Source of the DNA: a candidate division TA06 bacterium SM23_40
GTDB taxonomy: Bacteria > LJUI01 > SM1-40
Reading direction: 5' to 3'
Assembly (NCBI GenBank): GCA_001303705.1
Contig: LJUI01000060.1
Coordinates: forward strand, 1 to 13,873
Length of the DNA stretch: 13,873 nt
The notes beneath the pieces are model-generated. The model was not told the DNA's origin. It ran no database searches and worked only from the letters and a program-made list of their open reading frames with translations. This document shows positions 5,630 through 13,599 of the stretch, in pieces. The position numbers and the translations under genes are program-made. Numbering within the stretch: the first letter of the stretch is position 1; the number at the start of each line of letters is the position of its first letter.

Positions 5630-7921
5630 GTGGAAAGCGCAGCGTCATTGAGACAGAAGGCGGCGAAGTACGTCCAGGAGGAGAAGTACGACCTGGCGAT
5701 CGAGGAGTACGAGAAAGTCCTCCAGCTCGAGCCTTCGGACGCAAGCGTCTACAACCATATGGGCGACATCTATCTCAAGAAGAACGAGAAAGACCAGGCG
5801 ATTGACGAGTACTATCGGGCGGTCGATGTCTATGTGAAGGAGGCCTACTACACCAACGCTATCGCTGTATGCAAAAAGATACTCCGCTGCGATCGAGATC
5901 GAGCCGATGTCTACGAGCAGCTCGGCCATCTCTATGCCAAACAGGGGTTGGTCGGCGAGGCGATCACCAACCTGATGGAGTTCGCCGACCGGCAGATGAA
6001 ACAGGACAATATGGACGGTGTGCTTCAGGCCTACCGCACGATGGTCGAGCTCACTCCTGAGAACATAGATGCACGAAAGCAATTGGTCGAGATGTATCTC
6101 TCCCAGGAGCAGGTTGATGAGGCGGTGAAGGAGCTGAGTGAGATCGCAGACCGGCTTCGAGAGCAGGGGAAGGACAGTGAGGTCCAGGCAATCGTTGAGA
6201 GGATCGAGTCGATTGCTCCCGGTGCCGGGGCGGCTGTCGCTGCCGGCGAGGCGCCCCCGGAGGTGACGCCTCCGGAGGCTGAGGTTGTGGCCGCGAGGGC
6301 CGAGCTCGGGGCCGGTGTGGAGGTCGCTGCACCGGAGGAAGAGCGGGCGCCGGAGATGGTGATTCCCGGAGAAGAGGAGGAGGCTCCAGCTGAGGCAGTT
6401 CCCTCTGAGGCAGCGGTCGCGCCGGAGGCGGTAGAGGTCGGTGCTCCCGAGGCTCGGGCAGAGCCAGAGGTGCTGCCGGGGGAGGCAGTGGTCGAGTTGC
6501 CAGAGGCGCCTGTGGGAGCTGAGGAACTGGCGGCGGGCGTGGTAGAGGAGCTGGCGACTGTGGAGGAGGGGGCGCCGGCGGCAGTCAGGCCGAGGATACC
6601 CGAAGCAGCCGATATCGAGGACTGGGGGGAGTGCGTGGAGATGGGTGACCTGCTCCTCGAGATCGGATCGGTCGATGAGGCAATAGACTACTTTTATCGC
6701 GCTGCGACAGGGTATTACGATGAGGGATCGTTCGAAGAGTCATGGCGCCTGTTCAGTAAGCTCGCCGAGCTCCGCCCCTTCGAGCTTCGCCCGCGTCAGA
6801 AGCTCGTGGAGATCGCGGTAGCGAACGAGGATGCTGAGGCGATGGTGATGGCCTATCTGGATCTCGGTGAGTGCCTGATGAGGCGGGGAGCTACTGAAGA
6901 GGCGGAGTCGATCTACAAGCGGGTGATTGAGATCGATCCCCGTAGTGAGGAGGCAATCGAGCGTCTCTCGGTCCTCGTCCCGGACGAGAGGTTTGTGCCT
7001 CCTGAGGCTGTTCCCAGGCCCGAGGCGGTTCCCGTGGCCGAGGCCGCCGGTCCGCCTGAGGCGATTGCACCTGAGGTGTTGGCACCCGAGGCTCCGCCTG
7101 AGGCAGCCGTACCCGCCGGGGCTGAGGCGCGGCCCGAGGCTGCACCGCCGCCTGAGGCGGAACCGGAGACGGCTGTGCCTCCTTCCATGGAGGAGTTCGT
7201 CGATCTGGGCAAGGCCCTTCAGCAGGAGCTCGCAGGCGAGATCGCGAAAGCCGACACCGGTGAGGCCAGGATTGAGATGAGTGACGAAGAGGGCATGCTT
7301 ACGCTGGAGCAGATGATCGAGGAATTCAAGGGAGGCGTGTGGCAGCATATTGACGAAGGGGACTATGCGAGCCATTATGATCTTGGCATCGCATACCGCG
7401 AGATGGGCCTGGTTAACGAGGCGATCTCGGAATTTCAGATCGCGAGCCGCGGCAAGGCGGAGGCGATCAAGTCATTCGAGATGCTCGGTACGTGCTTCAT
7501 CGACAAGGGAGAGATCGAGATCGCCATCCGTCAATTTGAGCGAGGGCTCGTGGTCGAGGGGCATCGGGAGGACGAGTACATCGGGCTCCACTATCACCTC
7601 GGTCGCGCGTACGAGCTTCAGGGCAAACTCGAGGATGCCCTGAGTCATTACGAGAACACCTACGTAATAGACATCGGGTTCGCTGACGTTGCGGAGAAGG
7701 TGGCGACCCTGCGTGAGGCAGTGAGTCAGGGTCGAGCGCGGGCTTCTGCGGAGGGGACCGAAGGGCCTCAGCCAGGTGCGGAGCCCGGGGCGGGGGCGGA
7801 GGAATCGGGCGAGCCTGCTGCGGGCGAGCCGGGCGACGTGACGTCGCGGGAGGAAGGACGTCCGGGAGAAAGGGGGGACGACACAGACAAGCCCAAGAAG
7901 GATCGGATCTCGTACGTATGA
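5630..7921 (+). CDS. Large three-block TPR protein with Pro/Glu/Ala-rich linkers
   Basis: The 763-residue protein has no signal peptide or membrane segment and is probably a cytoplasmic scaffold. Block 1 (about 4-196) holds five to six tetratricopeptide helix pairs, including KYDLAIEEYEKVLQLEPSD and ADVYEQLGHLYAKQG. Linker 1 (about 197-323) is low-complexity Pro/Glu/Ala/Val. Block 2 (about 325-450) has TPRs such as GSVDEAIDYFYRAATGYYDE and AEAMVMAYLDLGECLMRRGA. Linker 2 (about 451-519) repeats PEA units. Block 3 (about 520-703) has TPRs such as YDLGIAYREMGLVNEAISEF and YHLGRAYELQGKLEDALSHY. A Gly/Glu/Pro tail ends in the basic motif KPKKDRISYV. The start is GTG at 5630 after GAGAGGGGG (5612-5620); this is where the repeat pattern begins. 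Only 20 bp separate it from the AAA ATPase, suggesting a shared complex. Its partner and process are unknown. Confidence 0.85.
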   Translation: MESAASLRQKAAKYVQEEKYDLAIEEYEKVLQLEPSDASVYNHMGDIYLKKNEKDQAIDEYYRAVDVYVKEAYYTNAIAVCKKILRCDRDRADVYEQLGHLYAKQGLVGEAITNLMEFADRQMKQDNMDGVLQAYRTMVELTPENIDARKQLVEMYLSQEQVDEAVKELSEIADRLREQGKDSEVQAIVERIESIAPGAGAAVAAGEAPPEVTPPEAEVVAARAELGAGVEVAAPEEERAPEMVIPGEEEEAPAEAVPSEAAVAPEAVEVGAPEARAEPEVLPGEAVVELPEAPVGAEELAAGVVEELATVEEGAPAAVRPRIPEAADIEDWGECVEMGDLLLEIGSVDEAIDYFYRAATGYYDEGSFEESWRLFSKLAELRPFELRPRQKLVEIAVANEDAEAMVMAYLDLGECLMRRGATEEAESIYKRVIEIDPRSEEAIERLSVLVPDERFVPPEAVPRPEAVPVAEAAGPPEAIAPEVLAPEAPPEAAVPAGAEARPEAAPPPEAEPETAVPPSMEEFVDLGKALQQELAGEIAKADTGEARIEMSDEEGMLTLEQMIEEFKGGVWQHIDEGDYASHYDLGIAYREMGLVNEAISEFQIASRGKAEAIKSFEMLGTCFIDKGEIEIAIRQFERGLVVEGHREDEYIGLHYHLGRAYELQGKLEDALSHYENTYVIDIGFADVAEKVATLREAVSQGRARASAEGTEGPQPGAEPGAGAEESGEPAAGEPGDVTSREEGRPGERGDDTDKPKKDRISYV
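6215..6600 (+). repeat. Low-complexity Pro/Glu/Ala/Val-coding linker 1 of the TPR protein
   Basis: The translation is almost entirely Ala, Glu, Pro, Val and Gly for about 125 residues, with recurring units such as PPEV, APEAVEVG and PEAPVG. At DNA level it is an imperfect run of GAGGC/GAGGT-containing units. It likely forms a flexible acidic tether between TPR blocks 1 and 2, and such repeats may vary in length between strains. Confidence 0.7.
6985..7187 (+). repeat. Degenerate PEA-unit linker 2 of the TPR protein
   Basis: About 68 residues built on PEA motifs (VPRPEAVPVAEAAGPPEAIA and similar). The underlying DNA repeats CCTGAGGC and CCCGAGGC many times at irregular spacing. It separates TPR blocks 2 and 3, and the unit structure invites replication slippage. 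Confidence 0.7.
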
Positions 7922-7930
7922 TAGACGAGT

Positions 7931-7935
7931 AGGAG
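7931..7935 (+). promoter_or_regulatory. Ribosome binding site AGGAG deciding the ATPase start
   Basis: AGGAG abuts the ATG at 7936 directly but lies 6 nt before the ATG at 7942. The second spacing is functional and the first is not, so translation should start at 7942. That also matches ExeA-like proteins, which begin only a few residues before FYGL. Confidence 0.6.
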
Positions 7936-7941
7936 ATGTCG

Positions 7942-8763
7942 ATGGACGTTGAATCGTTCTACGGTCTGGCGGAGCCGCCGTTTTCAAGTGCTCCGGACGA
8001 GCGCTTCTACTACGACAGTCCACAACACTCTAAGGCCCTCATCAAGCTCATGCACGCGGCTGAGAGGATGGAGGGCCTTGTTACACTGGTGGGAGATATC
8101 GGCACTGGAAAGACGACCCTGGCCAGGAGGATGCTCGACATGCTCTCTGAACAGGGGAGCTTCGAGACGATCCTGTTGGTGATTATCCATCCCGAGATCA
8201 GTTCCTTCTGGTTTCTGCGGAAGGTCGCGGCTCTCCTCGGTGTCGATAGCCCCTCCGAGGAGAAGGGAGAGGTTGTCGCCGCGATGTACCGTGTCCTGCT
8301 CGATCTCCACGAGCGTGGGAGGAAACCGGTTGTTCTCGTCGATGAAGCGAATATGCTTCAGCGAAAAGAGCTCATGGAGGAGATCCGCGGGCTGCTCAAC
8401 ATTGAGCTTCAAGGCGGGCGCCTGCTCACATTCTTCCTCTTTGGCCTGCCGGATATGGAGGACTACCTCCGACTCGATGAGCCTCTCCAGCAGCGCATAG
8501 CCATGCGGTGTCGGCTGGACCCGCTGGAGCGGAAATCGGTTGGCGATTACATCCGCTACCGGCTCCAGGTTGCAGGCCGCGAGGACGAGCTGTTCACAGA
8601 TGACGCCATTGATCTTATCTCCGACTATTCCCAAGGTCGTCCGCGTGTGATCAACACGATATGCAATAATGCGCTTCTGGAGGGTGCGATTGAGGGCGCG
8701 CAGATCATCGAGAGAGAACTCATAGATTCGGTCGCTCGGGACCTCGACCTCGTTCGGGAATAG
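7942..8763 (+). CDS. ExeA/GspA-type AAA ATPase
   Basis: A 273-residue P-loop ATPase of the family typified by ExeA/GspA and MshM, which energise assembly of type II secretion or pilus parts; transposition helpers of the TnsC type are related. It starts with the family's VESFYGLAEPPFSSAPDERF segment. Walker A is GDIGTGKTT with Lys57, Walker B is VVLVDEAN with Asp134-Glu135, and the later LFGLPDMEDYL and PLQQRIAMRCRLDPL segments match the sensor/arginine region. The end, SQGRPRVINTICNNALLEGA, is the usual C-terminal helical lid. The protein stops after the ATPase domain: the transmembrane and peptidoglycan-binding parts of full ExeA are missing, so it is presumably cytosolic. The tight link to the TPR gene suggests the TPR protein is its partner. 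No secretin, pilin or transposase gene is in view, so the precise role is open. Confidence 0.88.
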   Translation: MDVESFYGLAEPPFSSAPDERFYYDSPQHSKALIKLMHAAERMEGLVTLVGDIGTGKTTLARRMLDMLSEQGSFETILLVIIHPEISSFWFLRKVAALLGVDSPSEEKGEVVAAMYRVLLDLHERGRKPVVLVDEANMLQRKELMEEIRGLLNIELQGGRLLTFFLFGLPDMEDYLRLDEPLQQRIAMRCRLDPLERKSVGDYIRYRLQVAGREDELFTDDAIDLISDYSQGRPRVINTICNNALLEGAIEGAQIIERELIDSVARDLDLVRE

Positions 8764-8832
8764 CAGAAGCCACCCCCTACAGTTTGAAAAGATCTTTCGC
8801 GGGGACCCTCGCAGCTCCCGCCTGATGAGATT

Positions 8833-9690
8833 ATGGACGAACGGTACGCGGATCTCCATATACATACAACATACTCCGATGGCCTCTCTTCACCTGCATC
8901 AGTGGTGCAGAGGGCAGTTGACTTGGGATTGCGGGCGATCGCCATTACTGATCACGACTCGGTAGGGGCAATTGAACCCGCACTGGTAGCGGCACGCGGT
9001 ACCGACGTGGAGGTCATTCCGGGAGTCGAACTCTCGGTTACCATAGATGACGAGGACGTACACATACTGGGGTACCTGATCGATTGCAGGCACACCGGGC
9101 TGCTCGAGCTTCTCCACAGATTCGCGAGCGCCCGTCTAGAACGCGCACGGAAGATCGTGGCCAAGCTCGATACACTCGGTGCTCCGCTTGAGATCGATCG
9201 GGTGCTCGAGCTTGCCGGTCGCGGTACGGTCGGGAGACCCCATATTGCAGATGCGCTCGTGGAGAGCGGATGGGCGAGGACCTTCGACGACGCGTTTCTC
9301 CGGTTCATCGGCTATCACGCTCCGGCCTATGTCGGGAAGCCGCGGCTCGATCCTGCCCTAGCTTTTCGCCTGCTTCGTGACGCGGGGGGACTCTCCGTGC
9401 TCGCTCATCCAGGGGTCGAGGGTCGCGAGCGATTTCTCCCCCAACTCAAGGAGGCGGATCTCGACGGGATCGAGGTCTGGCACACCCAGCACGACCGACG
9501 GACAGTGGCGCGGCTGAGCGAACGTGCCCGGGAGATGGGGCTCCTGATGACTGGCGGGTCCGATTGTCACGGCGAGAGGCGATCCGAACCCCTCATAGGC
9601 ACTGTCAAAGTTCCCTATTCCGTTGTTGGCGAGATGAAGCAGAGACGCCGAGACAAAGGTCTGACCGAGCTGGGGGACGAGAACCGGTAA
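8833..9690 (+). CDS. PHP-domain phosphoesterase (TrpH/YciV/RNase AM-like)
   Basis: A 285-residue protein of the polymerase-and-histidinol-phosphatase superfamily. Metal-binding motifs are all present: DLHIHTTYSDG (His9, His11), ITDHDS (Asp40, His41), PGVELS (Glu66), GRPHIA, LAHPG (His192) and GSDCHG (Asp244, His246). Characterised relatives hydrolyse nucleoside 3',5'-bisphosphates or act as 5'-3' exonucleases on short RNA; which applies here cannot be read from the sequence. The length and layout match the stand-alone TrpH class, not histidinol phosphatase or the PolX/DnaE fusions. The ATG at 8833 begins directly at the first conserved strand, but only a weak ribosome site (GATGAG, 8825-8830) precedes it, unlike its neighbours. 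It lies 69 bp after the ATPase and 46 bp before apgM. Confidence 0.88.
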   Translation: MDERYADLHIHTTYSDGLSSPASVVQRAVDLGLRAIAITDHDSVGAIEPALVAARGTDVEVIPGVELSVTIDDEDVHILGYLIDCRHTGLLELLHRFASARLERARKIVAKLDTLGAPLEIDRVLELAGRGTVGRPHIADALVESGWARTFDDAFLRFIGYHAPAYVGKPRLDPALAFRLLRDAGGLSVLAHPGVEGRERFLPQLKEADLDGIEVWHTQHDRRTVARLSERAREMGLLMTGGSDCHGERRSEPLIGTVKVPYSVVGEMKQRRRDKGLTELGDENR

Positions 9691-9736
9691 CTCGGACCAG
9701 CGTCGGTGCGCACTCGGCGCAAGGGGGGAGACATCT

Positions 9737-10948
9737 GTGTGTGAGGCGGATCTCATACCTGATCTCTTGACGCAGGCCGAGTCCAAGATCGTGCTCCTCG
9801 TAATCGATGGGCTGGGCGGGATCGGGATGGGCCCTGAGGGGAAGACCGAGTTGGAGCAGGCATCGACGCCGCATCTCGACCGCCTGTGTGAGGTCGCGAC
9901 GGTGGGCCTCACCGATCCCGTTGCACCCGGCATCACGCCGGGCAGCGGTCCGAGCCACCTTTCCCTTTTCGGCTACGATCCGATTCGATATGACATCGGT
10001 CGCGGGGTGCTCGAGGCCCTGGGTATCGATTTCCCTCTCACAGAGCGGGATGTCGCGGCGCGAGGCAACTTCGCCACATTAGATAGCAGAGGCATCGTGA
10101 CAGACCGTCGCGCCGGACGTCTGCCGACTCCGGAGAACGCGCGCATCTGCGCAAAGGTGGGAGAGTCGATCAACACCATCGATGGAGTTGAGGTCATCAT
10201 CAGACCTGGCAAGGAGCACCGCTGTGTGGTCGTGTTCCGGGGGGATGGGCTCTCAGGAGCATTGGCCGATACTGATCCACAGAAGGACGGTCTGGCGCCC
10301 AAGCCTGTGGCGGCCCTGGAGCCGGCAGCGGAAGGGACCGCGACGGTCGTCGCGAAATACCTCGAGCGTGTCCAGCCGGTCCTGGCGGGCGAGGAGCGCG
10401 CGAATGTCCTTCTGCTCCGGGGCTTTGCCAAGTACCCTGACATTCCGAGCATGGAGACGCGGTTCGGGCTCCGGTCTGCCGCTATTGCAGGCTACCCAAT
10501 GTATCGCGGCCTGGCTAGATTGGTAGGGATGACCGTTTTGGAAACCGGCGATACGATCGACGATCAGTTGGAGACGCTGGAACGTCATTTCGCGGATTTC
10601 GATTTCTTCTACGTGCATGTCAAGAAGACGGACAAGGCGGGGGAGGATGGGGATTTCGAGGGGAAGGTTCGAGCTATCGAGGAGGTCGATGAGCGAGTGC
10701 CGAGACTCCTGAAGCTCGAGCCCGATGTGTTCGTGGTGACGAGTGATCATTCGACCCCTGCCGCCCTCAGGAGCCACAGCTGGCACCCGAATCCGTTCCT
10801 CCTCTACGCAAAGACATGTCGGGGAGACCGTGTCAGTCACTTCACCGAGGTGGGCTGTGCGAGGGGTTCCCTCGGCACGTTTCCCGCCCTGCATGCGATG
10901 CCGTTGATGCTTGCCCACGCACTGCGTCTGAAGAAATATGGAGCCTGA
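9737..10948 (+). CDS. apgM: 2,3-bisphosphoglycerate-independent phosphoglycerate mutase, archaeal type
   Basis: A 403-residue member of the alkaline phosphatase superfamily interconverting 3- and 2-phosphoglycerate in glycolysis/gluconeogenesis without cofactor. Visible metal and active-site elements are VLLVIDGLGG (Asp24), PGSGPSHLSLFGYDP (Ser70 the likely phosphorylated serine), YVHVKKTDKAGEDGD (His294, Asp299), VTSDHSTPA (Asp337, His338) and HSWHPNPFLLY (His347, His350). Length and motifs fit ApgM, not the roughly 510-residue bacterial GpmI. The start is GTG at 9737 with GGGGGGAG (9723-9730) 6 nt upstream. Related archaeal-type proteins include phosphonopyruvate decarboxylase-like homologues and ThrH-type homoserine kinase replacements, so mutase activity is likely but not certain. 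It sits between the PHP protein and purH with no obvious pathway link. Confidence 0.9.
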   Translation: MCEADLIPDLLTQAESKIVLLVIDGLGGIGMGPEGKTELEQASTPHLDRLCEVATVGLTDPVAPGITPGSGPSHLSLFGYDPIRYDIGRGVLEALGIDFPLTERDVAARGNFATLDSRGIVTDRRAGRLPTPENARICAKVGESINTIDGVEVIIRPGKEHRCVVVFRGDGLSGALADTDPQKDGLAPKPVAALEPAAEGTATVVAKYLERVQPVLAGEERANVLLLRGFAKYPDIPSMETRFGLRSAAIAGYPMYRGLARLVGMTVLETGDTIDDQLETLERHFADFDFFYVHVKKTDKAGEDGDFEGKVRAIEEVDERVPRLLKLEPDVFVVTSDHSTPAALRSHSWHPNPFLLYAKTCRGDRVSHFTEVGCARGSLGTFPALHAMPLMLAHALRLKKYGA

Positions 10949-10999
10949 AGAGGATGGCACCCGGCTGGCCGAGTGAATGGCCGCGACTGAAAGAATGAG

Positions 11000-11005
11000 A
11001 GGTGA
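11000..11005 (+). promoter_or_regulatory. Ribosome binding site AGGTGA pointing to a TTG start for purH
   Basis: AGGTGA pairs with the 16S anti-Shine-Dalgarno sequence and lies 4 nt before the TTG at 11010. Upstream in-frame ATGs (10977, 10995) lack such a site and would add residues with no counterpart in PurH. Confidence 0.55.
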
Positions 11006-11009
11006 GTCG

Positions 11010-12581
11010 TTGATCAAGGTGCATCGCGCACTCATTAGTGTATCGGATAAGCAGGGGTTGGTTAGCTTCGCGAAGGGTCTTGAGGAGTTGGGCGTCGAGA
11101 TCATCGCCACCTCGGGGACCGCGGGTGAGCTGGCCGCGGCCGGCATCAGAGTCAGGTCTGTTGAGGAGGTATTCGATTCTCCGGAACTGGCAGGCGGACG
11201 TGTGAAGACGCTCCATCCCGATCTGTTCGCGGCCATCCTCGCTCCCGGCTCCGAGCTGGGAGAAGATGGTGGTGAGCACCAGAAGCCACTGGCACCGATC
11301 GATCTGGTGATCGTGAACTTCTATCCGTTCGCCCAGGTCGCTCGCAGCGTCACACCTTCTGTATCGAAGGAACAGGAACTTTCCGAGGACGCGGTCGAGG
11401 CGATCGACATCGGCGGGCCGGCCATGGCGCGTGCCGCTGCCAAGAACTGGAGCCGGGTGGCCGTCCTTGTCGAGCCGGCCCAGTACGAACCGGTGCTCGA
11501 CGAGCTCACGAATAACAATGGCGCACTCTCACGGGAAACGAGGCGCAACCTCGCGGCGAACGTCTTTCGCCACTGTGCCCGGTACGACCGGGAGATTGGC
11601 CGGTGGCTCGCGGCCGAGGTCGTATCACTGCCCGCCTCCATCGGCATTGGATTGACCAAGGTTGCCGACCTCCGTTATGGTGAGAACCCTCATCAGCGAG
11701 CGGCGCTGTACGTGGAGGGTAGTGATCCCGACGCAGGTCTCGCTGGATATCGACAGCTCGCCGGTGTCCCGCTCTCGTACACGAATTTCCTCGATCTGGA
11801 TGCCGCTCATGGGATCGCCATGGAGTACGAGGAGCCGGCCTGCACGATCATCAAGCACTGCAATCCCTGTGGCGTCGGCCGTGGCGGCAGCGTGGCAGAG
11901 GCGTATGAACGCGCCCTCGCAACAGATCCGCGCTCGGCGTTCGGTGGGATCATCGGACTCAACCGTCCGGTTGAACCAGAGCTCGCATCGACAATCGCGA
12001 GCAGATTCTACGATCTCGTTTTCGCTCCTGCCTTCGATCGGGAAGCTCTCGACATCCTCAAGGAGAAGAAACGACTTCGAGTCATGACGTCATTGTCTCC
12101 CGGGACGAGTGCAAGGACCTTCGACCTGCGCAGTATCGAGGGTGGAGTGCTGGTCCAGGAGGCAGATCGCGTGAGCGACGACGTCACCGAGTGGCGCGTT
12201 GTCACGCGCAGGGCGCCCACCGACGAGGAATTGGATGCGCTTTCCTTTGCGTGGCGTGTCGTGCGTCACGTGCGGTCGAATGCTGTAGTTATCTCCAATT
12301 CTGTACAGACGCTGGGCATCGGGGCGGGCCAGATGAGTCGGGTTGAGCCCGTTGAGTTGGCGATCAAGAAGGCAGCCTTTGCGGGGTTGAATCTTGTTGG
12401 CGCGGTGATGGCGTCAGACGGGTTCTTTCCGTTTCCCGACAGTATTGAGATGGCCGCCGCGGCACAGATCTCAGCTGTCGTACAGCCCGGAGGTTCGCGG
12501 CGAGACAAGGAGGTAATCGCGGCTGCGGACGAATTTGGTATCGCGATGGTCTTCACGGGGGTTCGTCACTTCAAACACTAG
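11010..12581 (+). CDS. purH: Bifunctional AICAR transformylase / IMP cyclohydrolase
   Basis: PurH performs the last two steps of IMP synthesis: formyl transfer to AICAR and ring closure. From TTG 11010 it has 523 residues, the usual family length. The N-terminal cyclohydrolase domain (MGS-like) shows HRALISVSDKQGLVSFAKGL, SGTA, VKTLHP and NFYPF. The transformylase part shows YGENPHQRAALY, the catalytic Lys-His pair in IIKHCNPCGVGRGGS (Lys282, His283), RSAFGGIIGLNR, GAGQMSRVEP, ASDGFFPFPDSIE and FTGVRHFKH at the end. All key residues are in place. An ATG at 10977 gives 534 residues and cannot be ruled out. Downstream are a HEAT-repeat gene and guaA, which continues from IMP/XMP to GMP, so the segment looks like a purine operon. 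Confidence 0.96.
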   Translation: MIKVHRALISVSDKQGLVSFAKGLEELGVEIIATSGTAGELAAAGIRVRSVEEVFDSPELAGGRVKTLHPDLFAAILAPGSELGEDGGEHQKPLAPIDLVIVNFYPFAQVARSVTPSVSKEQELSEDAVEAIDIGGPAMARAAAKNWSRVAVLVEPAQYEPVLDELTNNNGALSRETRRNLAANVFRHCARYDREIGRWLAAEVVSLPASIGIGLTKVADLRYGENPHQRAALYVEGSDPDAGLAGYRQLAGVPLSYTNFLDLDAAHGIAMEYEEPACTIIKHCNPCGVGRGGSVAEAYERALATDPRSAFGGIIGLNRPVEPELASTIASRFYDLVFAPAFDREALDILKEKKRLRVMTSLSPGTSARTFDLRSIEGGVLVQEADRVSDDVTEWRVVTRRAPTDEELDALSFAWRVVRHVRSNAVVISNSVQTLGIGAGQMSRVEPVELAIKKAAFAGLNLVGAVMASDGFFPFPDSIEMAAAAQISAVVQPGGSRRDKEVIAAADEFGIAMVFTGVRHFKH

Positions 12582-12587
12582 CGTGTT
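12574..12587 (+). other. 5-bp perfect hairpin across the purH stop codon
   Basis: AACAC (12574-12578), loop TAGC holding the TAG stop, GTGTT (12583-12587). It is short, AT-containing and not followed by a U-tract, so it is unlikely to terminate transcription alone. It resembles the stop-codon hairpin of hutU in position. Confidence 0.25.
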
Positions 12588-12660
12588 GCACCGTATTGCG
12601 CGGCCAGGGGACTGGCGTACCAAGGGAGGTGAGAGGGCAGAGGGCAGGAGGGATCGATCG

Positions 12661-13599
12661 ATGGCTCGTTCCGGGCGGGGCAGAGCAGAAAGAGACGGTG
12701 CCGCCAAGGCGATCCGGGGCGAACTCCTGAGATCAGGAGGGCTTTCCGGCGATACCCTCGATCGCATCATCGGTGCGATGAGAAGCGGGGGCGCCCAACA
12801 ATCGTGGCTTCGGCCCTTTCTCCGCGGGCTCGGATACAAATCGGCACATGCCCGGAGGCACGCTGCAGAGGCCCTCGCCGAGATCATCAACAGTTGCAGG
12901 GAGAGGATCTCGCAGGAGTCGCTTCGGGCCATCGTAGGTCGCTGCATCCACGTCATGGAGCGGGAGGAAGAGATGGAGCTGTATGATCTCCATCTCTCAG
13001 TCCTCGAGCAGTGTGCCAGGGTGCTGGTGCGTCAGGGATGGTCCTCGGAACTCGCACGCATCACGCAGGTGCTGACCGAGCATCTGAACGTTCTGTACAC
13101 GAGTCCCACCGGCAAGAAGATCGTAGGCGTGCTCGGGTCGATAGACGATCGCATGGCGCTTCATAGTCTGGTGCTCTGTCTGGCAAAGGACGAAGTGCGG
13201 AATGACGCACAGCGCTTTCTCGTGAAGGCCGGGAGAAAGAGTGTCGTTCCTCTGCTGGAGGCACTGGGGACACACGAAGATCCTCGAGTCCGGGCTCGGA
13301 TAGTCAAGGTTCTGTCGGCAATGGGTGAAGACGCCACTGATGTGCTCGTGGCAGAGGCCGAAGACGTGAGATGGTTTGTGCGGCGGAACGTCTGTCATGT
13401 TCTGTCGAATCTCGGTGCTATGCGAGCTCTCCCTCTGCTCAGGTTGCTCGCTCAAGATGATGACAAACGGGTACGCCTTGCCGCGGTCCAAGCGGCCGGT
13501 GAACTCGGAGGGAAGCGAGCGCAGAAGCTCGTCCGAGACGCTCTGGCCGACAGCGATGCGCGCGTGCGCCGGGAGGCGAGGAGCCTGTTGAATCGGTGA
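12661..13599 (+). CDS. HEAT-repeat protein between purH and guaA
   Basis: A 312-residue soluble protein with no signal peptide. The first 20 residues are basic and Gly/Arg-rich, and the middle (about 40-160) is helical without a recognised family. The last 150 residues are a run of about five HEAT/PBS-lyase-type repeats, recognisable by units such as DPRVRARIVKVLSAMG, VRWFVRRNVCHVLSNLG, KRVRLAAVQAAGELGG and DARVRREARSLL. Such arrays are protein-binding solenoids; no catalytic residues are seen. A longer reading frame opens upstream at 12535 inside purH, but CAGGAGGG at 12645-12652 followed by ATG 12661 sets the start. It lies 79 bp after purH and 92 bp before guaA, so co-transcription with purine genes is likely. 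Whether it acts on them is unknown. Confidence 0.8.
   Translation: MARSGRGRAERDGAAKAIRGELLRSGGLSGDTLDRIIGAMRSGGAQQSWLRPFLRGLGYKSAHARRHAAEALAEIINSCRERISQESLRAIVGRCIHVMEREEEMELYDLHLSVLEQCARVLVRQGWSSELARITQVLTEHLNVLYTSPTGKKIVGVLGSIDDRMALHSLVLCLAKDEVRNDAQRFLVKAGRKSVVPLLEALGTHEDPRVRARIVKVLSAMGEDATDVLVAEAEDVRWFVRRNVCHVLSNLGAMRALPLLRLLAQDDDKRVRLAAVQAAGELGGKRAQKLVRDALADSDARVRREARSLLNR

Noticed and set aside
7984-8865. Minus-strand open frame of 293 codons opposite the ATPase
   Set aside because: Antisense to a gene with intact Walker motifs and with no recognisable product.
10253-11236. Minus-strand open frame of 327 codons opposite apgM and purH
   Set aside because: It spans the junction of two conserved plus-strand genes and has no family resemblance; treated as a shadow.
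12535-12660. Longer N-terminus for the HEAT protein overlapping the end of purH
   Set aside because: The extra residues are read from the conserved purH coding end in another frame, and a strong ribosome site sits just before ATG 12661.
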